The position numbers and the translations under genes were made by a program. The notes under the pieces are model-generated. The model searched no databases. It was not told the DNA's origin and saw nothing but the letters and a program-made list of their open reading frames with translations. Positions 32,019-45,319 of a stretch of 64,000 nucleotides of DNA are shown here, in pieces; within the stretch, counting starts at the first letter, position 1, and each line of letters opens with the position of its first letter. The stretch comes from Cristatella mucedo (lineage: Eukaryota > Bryozoa > Phylactolaemata > Cristatellidae): the NCBI GenBank assembly GCA_009760855.2, contig WPIO01000162.1, positions 374,001 to 438,000 of the forward strand, written 5' to 3'.

Positions 32019-33052
32019 TGTAATGTAATTTAATGTAACGTATCTCCGTCTGTTACACCCAATATTCATAACGACTATATGGGTGTTACGTGGGAGAGTT
32101 TAGTATAGCACACTCACAGCACAAGCGGCTTTCGGTACGCATTCAGTAGCCAAGAGACTTCGTCTCACGCAACAAAGAGAAAGTGGGAAGCATAGCAGAG
32201 TCAGGAGAGCAGTTGAGGTAGTGAGCAGCATAGAAGTACCAGCTCCGGACCGCTGAAAAGAATGTGCCATAGTCGGCAGTTGGAGAGTAGTTGTCGTTGC
32301 GTACGAATTGTGGAAGCGAGTTCCACAGTCTAGGACCTGCTAAAGCTTCTGTCGCCGACTGTCTGTAAGCAGAGGAATGGGACAGCTAATTTATTGTCCA
32401 CACAGGATCTGAGGGCGCGAACAGGCTGAAACTGCAGTTCAGCCACGTACGATGGAGCCAAGCCGTGGCGGGCCTTGTGGGTCAGCTCACGAACTTTGCT
32501 CTGCATCCGTTGCTCAACCGGCAACCATCCTAGCTCTTTTAGCAAAGGACACATGCTCAAACCGCTGGGACTTGAAGACCAGCCTTGCAGCCATATTCAT
32601 AGTCCGCTGGAGTGGCACAATAGCTTTCTTTGGCAGCCCAGTCAAAAGGGAATTACAATAATCAAGCCTAGACAGAACTATAGAACTAGTTACATTTTTT
32701 ACAAGCCACCGAGGTAGACAGCTCCTATTCTTGGATATTAATCGGATGTGATTGCTAGCTGTAGAGGCAGTCTTCTGAATGAAGCTTTTGAAATTGAGGC
32801 AGCTGTCGAAAACGACACCTAAATTACGAGCACGTGGTGATGGTCGCACAATCGCATCACCTATTAAAAGAGCAACGCCTTTTAATCTAGCCACACGCTT
32901 AGCGTGTCCCATGAGCGGCAGTTCGGTTTTATCATCATTTAATTTCAGGAAGTTTGCCGACATCCAGGATCGAATATCGGCAAGGCAAGCATTTAGCTTC
33001 TTAGTTGCCGCAGCAGATTCCGACGGTGTGAATGACTAATACAACTGAGCCA
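32019..33052 (-). mobile_element. LINE A, 5'-truncated
   Basis: Minus-strand copy from the (ACATT)-type tail at 32019 to the Thr-Gln-Leu-Tyr segment after Tyr-Ala-Asp-Asp. Frames 32514-32963 and 32330-32560 cover the thumb and C-terminal domain. A single frameshift near 32550 separates them. Confidence 0.88.
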
Positions 33053-33952
33053 CCTACCTTAGGCCTTTTAGGGAGTTGATTTAAGTACCCTTTTAGTGTT
33101 ACTGCATAAATAACACGTGATAAAACGAAACATTCACGACTTTTCTGCTGCTGCGTGCTTCGCGAACCCACCGGTGCAGTAGTTTCGTGCAAATTACCCA
33201 CCAGAGAGTCTTCTTGCCCTTAGTCGTGCAAATCCTACTACTACCTTTTGCGGATGTGTGCGAGCTTAATGCGGCGAAGGCCGTTCTTCTGTTTTGTCGT
33301 GTCCAATGCAGCAAGGTGTAGATTCTCTGAATGCACATTTAGTTTCCTTTTCGCTTAATGCAAAAGGCCTATAACTATTTGTATTTCTTTATCCGGCCCA
33401 ATCCTGAAATTTGTGAACCGGCAAGAAAACCTGTGAGTATTTTTGAGGAAAAACTATTACTACTACCAAAACTTACCTATTTTATTATTCAGAGTTGGAA
33501 TTACTGTCCGAGAATTTTCTACGCAGAAACCTTAAGTCCCTAAAATAGTTCATTATTAATCATCACGTGTCCGAGGTTTTGCATATAAATGTTTAATACG
33601 TCTGTCTAATGAGTCTTGAAAGGTTTTCTGCATTGCGCTACTTCGTCAAGATTTTTGTGAGCTAAGCAAAGTAAGTGTTTAATTTTTCGCCTCCACTTTA
33701 TTTTCTGGTACCAGCGGCCGTTCGTTGCACAAGTTTACTTACCTGCGTTTCTTCGACTATAGCGTCGTGGAGGCATTGAGGAAACCCCGGGAATTGACAG
33801 CTATTGGATCAAGTTCTAAAAATGTATCTACAGATATGAGACGTTTATTTTTAGGAGCGACCTGGGTGTCTCTGCACCCAGGTTTAATGTAGTGACCATA
33901 GCCATTTGCGTGCTGCTGGCAAAGTTTTAAGTCTGCGGCCCGAGTATATAGG
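33053..33952. other. No gene seen
   Basis: Two minus-strand frames (33001-33201, 33099-33338) and a plus frame (33358-33543) without motifs. No repeat recognised. Confidence 0.45.
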
Positions 33953-34165
33953 AAAATAATAAGGATAATGCACTTGATAAAGCGCCCTCGGACAACTCTA
34001 TCTCCAAGCCCCTTCACAAGTTTTGCTCAAAGGGTAACGCTATTGAATGGTGAGTAATATCATGCTTGACAAACAACATGAATGAATAACATGGCTAGGC
34101 GGTGACATGCTCGGTCAGCCTGCAATTGTGGTTAATGGCAGCATGCACAATGTCAGCACGCATTA
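33953..34165 (-). mobile_element. LINE B 3' end fragment
   Basis: Minus-strand (ATT)n-like tail, a partly decayed hairpin and the 3' UTR repeats, about 210 bp. Confidence 0.8.
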
Positions 34166-34354
34166 GCACAATATATGCACTTAATAAGAAGCCACGGCGT
34201 CATGGCAGTCTGTTCGACCAGGTTTGAAGAAAATTACTAATTAATAGAATAGAAATATTGGCTCTGGCATCGGACTGAAAGCAACTGGGTGTTTTGATCG
34301 TACCCCACTCAAAAGTATTTTCTTTTAGGCATTGACTCTATCGAAATACTCGAA

Positions 34355-35043
34355 AGTCTAGGACCTGCAAAGGTAAAGCTTCTGCTGCCAACGGTCTTTA
34401 AGCGGATGAATGAACAGCTAATTTACTGTCCACACAGCACCTGAGGGCTCGAACGGGCTGAAACTGATGCAGCAGCTCAGCTTGAATCTTAGGAGCCACT
34501 CCACAGTGGGCCTTGTAGGTCAGCTTAAGAACTTTGCTCTGTATCCTTTGCTCAACTGGAATCCATCCTAGCTCTTTTAGCAGAAGAGACAATTGTTCAA
34601 ACCTCTGGGACTTGAAGACTAGCCTTGCAGCCATATTCATAGTCATCTGCAGTGGCTTAGCTGCTTTCTTTGGTAGCCCAGCGAAAATGGAATTTAAATC
34701 GGGAATTACAATAGTCAAGCCGAGACAGAACTAAGGGGCTAGTTCAATTTTTACAAGCCACTATGGGAGATAGCTCCTGATCTTGAATAGGGATCGTACG
34801 TGATGGCTAGCTGTAGAAGCAGTCTTCAGAATGAAGCTTTAAAAATTGAGGCAGCATTCGAAAATGACACCTAAATTTCGAGCACGTGGTGATGGTCGCA
34901 CAATAGCATCACCTATTAGAAGAGCAAAGCCTTTCAATATAGCCGCACGCTTAGGGTGTCCTATGAGCCGTAGTTCGGTTTTATCCTCATTTAATTTCAG
35001 GAAGTTTTCCTACATTCATAATCGAATATCGGCGAGGCAAGCC
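34355..35043 (-). mobile_element. LINE A internal fragment lacking both ends
   Basis: Minus strand, from Arg-Ser-Phe-Ser-like C-terminal coding to the Ala-Cys-Leu-Ala-Asp-Ile segment. It lacks the 3' UTR and tail, so its 3' part was lost after insertion. Confidence 0.82.
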
Positions 35044-35514
35044 TGATATCGCACTCCAAGCGAACACTTGAGTTCTTACAAGTAGGGTCCGTTGCAAAGG
35101 CAGGTACAGTGCATAATCCTGATTGACTGATCACTCTTTTGTCTAGCAGCCTCAGACAGCAGTGAGCAGACAGCAGCTTACACTTCCTTCACATCCTTGT
35201 GATCTTGCTTTTACGTTGTCAACGTTCTTTTCTTACTACCTACTTTCGAAATTCCCGGAAAGAAATAAATAGGCACCTAAATGGCTCAACTGGTTAGTCA
35301 GTTTTGGCTAACACACTCTCATTCTCTTTAAGTTTTAACGTCACCGTTCTCTGCTCTTAGGCCTAACTGCGAGAAATACAGTGTTACTGTCCAACGTTTT
35401 TACCATATATGCCACTATTACGACCAACTGCACCTGTTCCTTTGACTATTATAAAACTCCTTAGGGATGTGCACTTTATTTCTGATTAACATTAAGCATT
35501 GAATCTTATCTCAC
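35044..35514. other. No gene seen
   Basis: Unassigned spacer between LINE A and an old LINE B. Confidence 0.45.
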
Positions 35515-36535
35515 TAGAACACTCCGGGACGTTGATATGAACAAAAAAGAGTACCCAATGAATCATAGAAATATGGAGTACCTCAGGGCTGTGGGTTTTT
35601 GCTCCATTTCATGGTATATATTCTTCCTCTCTCGCCAATTTATCGCTATTCACTATCTAGGATTTCAATTCTATGCAGACGACACTTAGTTGCACCTTCG
35701 CTCTGATATTTTCCAGCCCTCCAGCACGTCGATATCTCTCAACTCCCTTGCTGCGGGTAACGATGACATCTTCAGTGAAAGGCAGCAGAAAAGTTTCTTA
35801 TAATTAATAGCGATAAAACAAATTAACTAGTAATAAAAAACCAAATGTGATTCGGAAATTTGAAAACTTATTCACAATCAGCTTATTTAGCAGATCTCTT
35901 ATTGTATCTACTCAAAATCCAAGAGTCCTGTAGTAAAGTTACCTTATTTTAGGTGGCCACATCATTTTCACAGTCAAGTCTACCTACATTCAGCTGTATA
36001 GCATTATTATCGTTCATGCTTATTTATACAGGGACACCGCACCTAAATTGGTCCTCTCATATATGACATCTTATCTCGACCTCTGTAATTCACTGCTAGC
36101 TGGTCTATCTGTCTTCGAAATCAAATACTAATAATGGGTGCAGAATTCTGAAGCTAGGCTTGTCAGTTGATAGCGTTGCAGTTTCCACATCCTACCACTT
36201 CTCATCAGCCAGCACTGGCTCAGCTCTGAGTCAGGCAGCTCACCGACTTCAAGATTCTGTCACTTTCTTTTAGGTCGCTTCATTCTGTGGCTCAATGCAA
36301 CCAATCAGATCTACTCCTTCACAAGGATAGGAATCGTTCCTCCCGGTTTTCAGAATGAAATCATTTAAGTCTGCCTCAAACGAACCCCAAATAGTTCGGA
36401 GACCGTGCCTTTAGTTTGGAAGCTACTAAAGCCTAAACTCACTCCAAACAGACGTCACAACATCCCGTGACTAATGAGCTAAAAATGCATCTATGTATCA
36501 GCATTTCATTGGTCCGTGCGATGTGTGCTTTGTGC
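35515..36535 (+). mobile_element. Old LINE B, RT to near 3' end
   Basis: A highly diverged plus-strand copy. The run tatggagtacctcagggct marks the Gly-Val-Pro-Gln-Gly region, and ttctatgcagacgacac marks Tyr-Ala-Asp-Asp. The rest is full of stops and indels. It fades out before the 3' UTR ends. Confidence 0.75.
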
Positions 36536-36736
36536 GAGCTGTAAGAAAGTAACTGCTGAGCACCGGCCCGTTTGCTGCCGGAGCAAAACAATCTGGGGAG
36601 ATGGCCGATCAGTGCATTCACTTGCTCCTTACCCTTTTATCCTTTACCCTTGCCAAAATTATCCAGGGCCTGTTGGATTTACTTTTTCTGATAGAGCTTT
36701 TCTATTCTGAAAACTCCTTTTTGTGATGAAAGGTGC

Positions 36737-36985
36737 AGACACTGTGCATGCTGCAAGTAACCATCGATAACCAGACGACCAATGCCAATGGAGACTTGGG
36801 TAAAGTATCTCGGCTTCTAGCGCTAGATCTTTCAGCAGCGTTATTGATCACAAAGTCCTTATTGAGTGCCACACATCTCGCCTGAGCATCAGTAGCACTG
36901 CACTGGAATGGTCCAAAATTCATCTCAGTATACGACTCTAGAGTATTCACGTGAACGGTAAAATACCATTCAAGGAACACTTAAG
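36737..36985 (+). mobile_element. Old LINE B, RT motif A region
   Basis: It matches the Met-Gly-Arg-Val-Ser ... Leu-Asp-Leu-Ser-Ala-Ala-Phe stretch of LINE B through the Ser-Gly-Arg-Leu-Gln-Ser-Ile region, degraded. It is probably the 5' part of the copy that continues at 37297. Confidence 0.65.
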
Positions 36986-37034
36986 CACAATCTACCTAGA
37001 GGTGTGCTCAGTGAGCTTCTTTTAGCAATGAATA

Positions 37035-37296
<262 letters not shown>

Positions 37297-37535
37297 TAAG
37301 AGATCGCCAGGCAAAGTCTAGACGCTGAATTATATGCAGATTACCTTCTGATGTATATTGGCTTACACAACACAGAGACCTCGAACGTGTTGAATAGCCC
37401 ACACGCTCTTGCTAAACGTCTTGATGACAACTGCGTATGGATTAGTTAAAGGCGCTTCCATTGATGGGAAACTGTGCTGCTTGGTTTGTTTATCGTGAGC
37501 CTGGTAGTTTTCACTTCCCATCACTTCTCGCCAAA

Positions 37536-37577
<42 letters not shown>

Positions 37578-37670
37578 AATCAAGCAGAATATATGATTTA
37601 AGATTCTGTCACTTAATTATAGGTCACTTAATTTTTTGGCTCCATTCCACCTATCGGAACTACTACCATA
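37297..37670 (+). mobile_element. Old LINE B, thumb and C-terminal region
   Basis: Degraded match. The piece cacttctcgcc and, beyond a (CT)n tract, ggtcactta and ttggctcca correspond to Leu-Leu-Ala-Asp-Leu-His-Trp and Leu-His-Ser-Leu-Ala-Pro. SINE-2 cuts it off at 37673. Confidence 0.65.
37539..37577. repeat. (CT)n microsatellite inside LINE B
   Basis: About 38 bp of CT replacing the gacctgcactggctac segment of other LINE B copies. Confidence 0.9.
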
Positions 37671-37672
37671 CG

Positions 37673-37852
37673 GTGAGCCGTGATGGCACACTAGGTAAGG
37701 TGGTTGCTTTCACGACCTTAGTCCCGAGGTCGTGGGTTCGATTCCTATGGTGGGCGATTCTTTATCGCCACTGCAAGCGGTGGTGATAGCCGTAAAGGCT
37801 CTTCTGTCGCTATCCAAAAAGAGGCTGTTTAATTAGCTAGGATTTTTTTTTT
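37673..37852 (+). mobile_element. SINE-2, complete
   Basis: A-box-like tggcacactagg, exact B box ggttcgattcc, ccactgcaag body, gaggctgttt and a T-rich tail. It sits between two old LINE B pieces of opposite orientation. Confidence 0.88.
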
Positions 37853-40050
37853 ACCACACCTTGCAAAAATCATACTGATTCTACAGGCAGCAAGCAGCGA
37901 TTTACAGAAGTCAAAACAGGATGTCACACATACGTTGACTAATTTAGGTAATAATAATAATAATAGTGCACTTAATAAAGCGCCCTCAGACAACTCAATA
38001 CGTTCTAGGCGCTTTACACTTGCTGATAGATGTTTCATCCCTGTATGAACACGCCCGAATATAAGCAATGCTTTGTATCTAAAACAAGGATGTCTTTACT
38101 GTCGAGTTGATGTAGTCATTTAATTAAAAGGTATTTTTGGAACAGGCCACCTAGATTTCGTGCAGACTAAACCAGTGATATGCTGGCATAGCCGACTATC
38201 AGCTTTTCAACTTCCCAATTTCTGAATAAAACTTGGTTTGCCCATAGCTAATAAGTAAGTTAGTTTTGTCGCATAAACCGTGAATATAGTGAGACCAATA
38301 ACGGACCCCTGCGGTACCCCATACTTCAGAGGTCCCTCGTCTGATCTTTGTCCGTTCACATCCATACTTTGGAGTCTCCACTTAGCCAGGACTTGAACCA
38401 TTTCAATGCATTTCCATCGGTACTTCGGCAAGATGAGAGGAGATCAAAAATAAATTAGTGATTGATAGTATCAAAATCTGTTGAAAGATTGAGCAAATCA
38501 GCCGTGAAGACTCTACTTGAGTCTGCATTCCAACGTAGATCGCTATAAACACGAAGAAATGCCGACTCTTTGGAGTGATTAGTTCTAAAACAGACTGGAA
38601 CTTACTAGCAAGGCTTGAAGTTTCAATATATGAGTTTAGCTGGTCTGCAGCGAATCATCCTAGTGCCTTTAAAAGAAGCGGTAGAAAGGAGACGGTGCGA
38701 AAGTCAGTCAAGTTCTCTCTGTTTAAATTTTACTTTCCTGAGTAATGGCGTGACTACAACCTTTTGAAAAAGGTGCTGGGTCATAACCTGAGGCTAACGA
38801 TATATATATATGGTTGTAGTTATGCATGGCTGTAGTGTATCTGGGCATCTTAGAAGCAGGACAGCGAAACCTGGTCTAGAAGGCTAGTTGTGTTTTTGAC
38901 TTGAATATGAAAATCCGGGCGTAGTAACTAGCGGCCTCCTTGAATAAAGGCGTTGAGCTGGTGCATGAAATTGAGGGACATGATTGAAGAGGAATGTTTT
39001 CATGCTAGGGATTGATTCACTGATATTGTCTATCTTTTCGTCAGAGAAGCTAAAGAAGTGATTATCGACAGCTCATCATCACTAGGCAGGCAGCTAACCT
39101 GAGAGCGGTTGAGGAAATGGGTAATCGTGGATATCAGCATTTTGGGATTTGGTCTATGATTCAGCTACGTTTTTTATGAAAGCTAGACTTGACCTTTGCT
39201 AAGACTGGTTGGCACTATCTGTAGTAGCTCACGTCTGTCTGTCGACGGACAGTCAGTTCTGATCTTGTGTATGCTTTTATCGTGCTTGCTCTTAGCAGAC
39301 CTAGCTAGGTTAATGTCAGTGGTAAACCAATGGCCATCTGGGCGAGGACGCACAGTGTGCTTTTTCAGAGGTACACATTCAGCGAGTATCTCAGCTAATG
39401 TCGTTTTGTAGCAATCTACTAATGATGACATGTCGGAAGGGTGATTAAGCAGCAGAGGTGAAGCAGATGTTTTCCAACGGATAGCATGGATGTCAAGGGT
39501 TTTGAGGTTTTTGCGACTCACAAATGATATTACATGAGGAGGACAGATATTGTAGACTGAATGAGAACTGCAAGTTAAGTGCTGATAAAAGCATAATGTA
39601 GACATAACTAGTGATGATAGCGTGCAGTTTTAGGAGAAAATGCGGTCCATTGTCTGACCCTAAATGTGATTTTGGTCGTGCACATGAGTCACAAGAGACA
39701 ACGAGTCAGCCAGTGTACAAAATTTGGTGCTGAAGGCATCAGATAAGTTATGAAAGTTATTGTTGAAGCAACCCATAACAAGGAAAGCTTGATTTCATGC
39801 ACACGTAATCAAAATGAGATTAGAGAAATCCTGATTATTAGAGAGGAGATTAGATTAGTGAGAGACCTGGTGCCTGAGATCAGATAGAACCTGGTACCTG
39901 GGGGACAGACTACTGCCACCAGCAGTAGCTTCTTGTAGGTGAAATCAAAACAATTAATTGCTTCGAGTGGACTGCAAATGGCTTGAAATGAAAGACCGAG
40001 TGTGTAATAACGAGGAATCCACCTCCAGTTTTGATCGATCAAGGTTGACT
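37853..40050 (-). mobile_element. Old LINE B reaching into the endonuclease
   Basis: Minus-strand copy of about 2.1 kb (excluding a 75-bp tail insert). It runs from the C-terminal domain through RT (39100-38030), the linker (39183-39605, with Cys-Tyr-Lys-Thr-Thr-Leu-Ala-Glu ... Arg-Pro-Arg-Pro-Asp-Gly) and into the EN domain near 39650-40045. The EN active-site segment Gly-Asp-Phe-Asn reads Gly-Cys-Phe-Asn here. The frame is full of stops, so this is an old insertion. With 59640-61458 it defines the upstream half of LINE B. Confidence 0.8.
37951..38025 (-). mobile_element. LINE B tail inserted in old LINE B
   Basis: A 75-bp piece with an (ATT)n tail and the gcgcc ... ggcgc stem, inserted within the old copy. 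It is among the shortest LINE B insertions seen. Confidence 0.75.
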
Positions 40051-40264
40051 TCAGTTGCTCCAGATTAATTCAGCTTTTTGATTGATATAACCTTAACCTT
40101 TTTATGCTTGTCGAAATAAAGGATATTGACAAAAAATTAAATCATGCTTCTTATAAAGTATAAGCATAGTGCCGATAAAGAGAGTAAATTCAACGTGGAG
40201 CCTATGCAAATGCACTATTATTATTATATATGCAGAGGTCACGGGTTATACATTATCGCGGTCA

Positions 40265-41214
<950 letters not shown>

Positions 41215-41249
41215 AAACTAAAACTTCAGAGATCTTTTATGAGATTCAC

Positions 41250-41342
41250 TAATGTTTGAATTACTTGCCGACCGGCTTTGCACCAGTCAAGCGGCACATC
41301 AACTTCAAGGTTCTGCCTCCCTAGCTTGAGGTTCTTTCATTT
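41250..41342 (+). mobile_element. LINE B fragment, C-terminal region
   Basis: About 90 bp matching the Leu-His-Trp-Leu-Pro-Val-Lys-Gln-Arg-Ile-Asp-Phe-Lys segment, diverged. Confidence 0.6.
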
Positions 41343-41348
41343 GTTTTA

Positions 41349-41541
41349 ACAATATTAATTTTAATATTGCATCTAATAGAGCCCTCAGAGAACGAAAGTT
41401 ATTTCTAGGCACTTTACATTCGCTGCAAATGGAGCTGATCAAATGATTAGTGGTAGCATGCTCAATGACAACAAGCATAACATGGTTAGAGGTGACTTGC
41501 ACAGGGTCAGCATGCCAAAATGTTTAGTGGTAGCATGCACA
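41349..41541 (-). mobile_element. LINE B 3' end fragment
   Basis: Minus-strand hairpin with one arm altered (gagccctc), the gcaaat-like segment and 3' UTR repeats. LINE A begins at its left-truncated end. Confidence 0.75.
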
Positions 41542-42280
41542 GTAATGTAATTTAATTTGATGTATCTTCGTCTGTAACTAAACAAAGCCACAGAGACTGT
41601 CTAGCTGTTACAAAGGAGAGTTTTGTATAGCGAACCCACAGCTTAAGTGGTTTTCGTGGCCCATTCGGTAGCCAAAGGACTTCGTCTCACAAAGCAAAGA
41701 GAAAGTGGGAAGCATAGCAGAGTCAGGAGAGCAGTTGGGCTAGTGAGTAGCATGGAGGTAGCAGCTTAATACGGCTGAAAAGGCTGTGCTATAGTCGGCA
41801 GCAGGAGAGTAGTTGTCGTTACGCAATACTTGTGGGAGTGAGTTCCACAGTCTATGAACTGCAGAGCAAACGCTTCTGTCACCAATCATTATCAAGTGAA
41901 GAAACAAAACAATTAATTTGCGGTCCATTGACGGTTTAAGTGCACGAGAAAGCTGAGACTATTGCAGTATTTCAGCTAGATATCGATAAGCCAAGCCGTG
42001 GCCTGCCATGTGGGTCAGTGTAAGAACTTTTCTCTGTATCCGTTTATCAACTGGCAGCCGTTCTAGCTCTTGTAATAAAGGAAACACGTGGTCTTACCTC
42101 TGGGACTTACCCTTGCAGCCATATTCATAGCCAGCTGCAGTGGTCTAGTTGCTTTCTTTGGTAGCCCAGCCAAACGGGAATTACAGTAATCAAGCCGAGA
42201 CAGAACTAAGGAGCTATTTAGATTTTTTGCAAGCCACTTTGGAAGACAGCTCCTAATCTTAGATAGGGATTTGCTAACTG
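41542..42280 (-). mobile_element. LINE A, 5'-truncated
   Basis: Minus-strand copy from the (ACATT)-type tail to the Ser-Leu-Ser-Lys-Ile-Arg-Ser-Cys-Leu-Pro segment. It joins directly to an older LINE A piece at about 42281. Confidence 0.8.
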
Positions 42281-42365
42281 GCTTTGCAGCCATTGCGAAG
42301 TTTTATTTCCAGCTGCAGCGGCGGGATGGCTTTTTCTGTAACCGATCAAAAAGGAATCACGACAA

Positions 42366-42490
42366 ACTACCGAATGCGTACCGAAAGCCGCTTAGGCTGT
42401 GAGTGAGCTATACAAACTCTCCCGCGTAACACCCGCTTAGTCTTAATGGCTTTGTGGAGTTACAGAGGGAGACACACATGACATTACATT
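42366..42490 (+). mobile_element. LINE A tail inserted in older LINE A
   Basis: About 125 bp: taccgaatgcgtaccgaaag through acattacattaca. The flanking 7-mer acaaact (42362-42368 and 42490-42496) is a candidate target-site duplication, and removing the insert restores the older LINE A. Confidence 0.8.
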
Positions 42491-43342
42491 ACAAACTAAC
42501 TAAGACAGTACTGAGAAGCTGTTTAGTTTTTTGGAAAACCATCTTGGTGTTCCCGATCTTAGTTTGGGATCAAACATAACAGCCAGCTGCAGAAGCAGTC
42601 TTCTCAAAGAAGCTATCAAACTGTAGATAGTTGTAGAAAAGACACCTAAGCTCCGAGCAGATGGCGATGGTCGCACAAAAACATCGCGTATTAAAAGAGA
42701 AAAGCCGTCTAGTACAGCAACACGCTTAGAGTGTCGTGTGAGCGTCATTTCAGTTTTACTGACGCTTTGTTTAAGGAAATTTTCCGACACCCATTATCGG
42801 ATGTCAGCAAGACAAGCATTCAGTTGATCAGTTGCTGCAGCAGATTCTGACCGTTTAAATACAAAATGCAGCTGAATATCCGCAGCACACAAAATGGGTG
42901 TCCTATTCTGCATATGAGGCTTCATCACTTTTCCCAGGAGTTGAGCATTAATGGAGAACACCAAGGGACTGAGGATGGACCCTTGAGGGACTAGGCAGAT
43001 GATTTTTCTGGTGACTGACATCCGACCCCCATATGACAAAGATTGAGCCCGACCAGAGGAGTACGATTTAGACCACCCCAGTGCCTCGCCTGCCAGACCG
43101 ATCGTTATCCTCGATCATTCAAGTATGATGTCATAATCAATAGTGCAGAAGGCAGCTGGTAGATCTAGCAGCAGTAGAGCACGTGACATTCCCGTGGTCG
43201 TCGTTGCTGCATAGGATGTCATTGGTAACACAGAGGAGAGCAGTGTCAGTGAAGTGATACCCTTTGAAACCCAAATAAAATGTATACGATATTGTATTCC
43301 TTGTATCGTGGGCTGCAAGCTGCTTAGCGACAGTTTTTATAT

Positions 43343-44486
43343 AATAATAATAATAATATTGCACTTGATAAAGCGCCCTCAGAGAACTTAATCTCTTTCT
43401 AGGCGCTTTACATTTGCTGCAAAGTGATACGCAATAGAATAGTAAGTAAAATCATGCTTGAAAAACAAACAAAATGAACAATATGGTTAGGGGTGACATG
43501 CACAGGGTCAGCATGCAAATGTGGTTAGTGGCAGCATGCACAGTGTCAGCACGCATAAGCACAACAAGGACGAATCACAGGGACCCACTAAATGCTGTCC
43601 TAAATAGGTGTGTTTTTAAGTTTCTTTTAAATGTGGTCAGGTCTGGGGATGTTCTGATGCAGGTCGGGAGGTAGTTCCAGGCTTTGGGAGCATACGAGCT
43701 AAATGCACGGTCTCCAAAGGAATTAAGGTTTGTACGAGGTATTTCTAGACTGTTGGATTCCGAAAAGCGAGTGGTACGATGCTTGGCCTGATGGGGTAGT
43801 ATATCTGAAAGATAGGCTGGAGCCATAGAATGAAGAGACCTAAAAGTGAGCGACAAAACCTTGAAGTCAATCCGTTGCTTCACTGGTAGCCAGTGCAGGT
43901 CGGCGAGAAGTGGAGTAATGTGGCTACTGCGACGCTCACGACAGACAAGCCTAGCTGCAGAGTTTTGCACCAGCTGCAATCGCCTGATCGCACATGCTGG
44001 TAGGCCAGTAAGCAGTGAGTTGCAGAAGTCGAGACGAGATGTCACGAATGCATGGACCAACTTGGACGTGGTATCCTTATCTAAACAAGCCCTAATTTTA
44101 GCAATGTTATGAAGCTAAAAATAGGCTGATTTGACTGTGGAGCTGATGTGGTCGTCTAACGAGAGGTCGTTTTGGAATATGACACCTAGATTTCGAGTTG
44201 ATTCAACTGGAGATATGCTGGCAGAGCCAATTTTGAAAGTCAGCCTTTCCAATTTCTGAATAACACTAGGTTTGCCCATAACTAGTAAGTTAGTTTTATC
44301 ATCGTTTAGTTTTAGAAAATTTGCTGCCATCCATGATCGGATGTCATCAATGCATGCAGCAAGTGAGTTGAGAGAATTTGAGGTGCTCGAAGGCTGGGAG
44401 GGATCAAAGCAAAGGTACAACTGAGTGTCATCCGCATAGAAGTGAAAGCCTAGATTGTGCTTGGCAATCACATCAGCAAGAGGGAG
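43343..44486 (-). mobile_element. Young LINE B inserted in old LINE A
   Basis: 1.14 kb on the minus strand. (ATT)n tail at 43343-43358, perfect hairpin, 3' UTR, C-terminal frame 43575-44060, and frame 44115-44498 with Tyr-Ala-Asp-Asp. Only one stop separates the two frames (near 44116). It is 5'-truncated just before the Leu-Pro-Leu-Ala-Asp-Val-Ile segment. Few mutations, hence young. Confidence 0.9.
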
Positions 44487-45319
44487 AATTTTTTTCAATA
44501 GTTTTTTTCAATAGTTTTTGACAAAAAAAGAAAAGGAAAATGGGAAGCTGGGTGATAGTTTGCAAAGACCTAAATATATATTCCAATTTTTTCAAGTATC
44601 AGTCTAACGACGGCCGATTTGAAGGAGTGGAGTATAACCATGTTTTCTGAGAAAAATTAAAAATCTTGCTTATGGCTGGGCTAAGTTGGTCTATCAGTGA
44701 AGACCGCAGAGTTGAGGTTACAGGGTCTTCAAGAGACGAGCTCTTTTCATTAGACCTTTTTATGGTAGCCACATCGCGTGCGGAAACCACAGAAAATTTT
44801 TTTAAAGATTGCAATAGGTTGCGATTCCGCAATTGCTTTAGTCAGAGAGGGCTTTATGAAGGCATGAATGTGCCCCAATTGTTTCAGTAAAGAAGGCTGA
44901 AAACCTTTCGGCCGTTAATATCTGCAGAATGAGACCTCTAGGCATTGGCCAGTACATTTTTTACCATCGTATATATCTGTCAAATGTCTGACTGGTAGGA
45001 ATTCAGTTTTCGAGTGAAAAAAAGCACTGACTTGTATAAGGTTCCAGGTGTAGACTCGAAGGAAGTCTTTAAAATAGATTACACCTGCATTATACCCAGA
45101 TTTTTTAAACGACGTTCAAGCCATCACTAAACGCGACGCATCTTTCGAAGTTTTTGTAAATTATTTAAAGTAATCTCCGTGAAGCTGAAGGGCTCTGGCA
45201 GAGGCGTGCGTGAACTCGCTCAGAAGCCAATTGGTGCAAACGCCATAGTGAGTACTCGCTCGTTCCGCTGAGAGGAGGTAAGAATAATAGATCAATTCCG
45301 CTTCCGACGAATGCTCAGC

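Larger units (their letters stand above)
42281..45180 (-). mobile_element. Old LINE A carrying two nested LINE insertions
   Basis: Three pieces (42281-42365, 42491-43342, 44487-45180) join into one LINE A reading on the minus strand: thumb, RT palm (with Gln-Gly-Ser-Ile-Leu-Ser and Asp-Leu-Pro-Ala-Ala-Phe), then the region before RT (Ala-Asn-Tyr-equivalent). The Tyr-Ala-Asp-Asp position is mutated to Cys-Ala-Ala-Asp. It is interrupted by a LINE A tail in the opposite orientation and by a younger LINE B. Confidence 0.78.
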
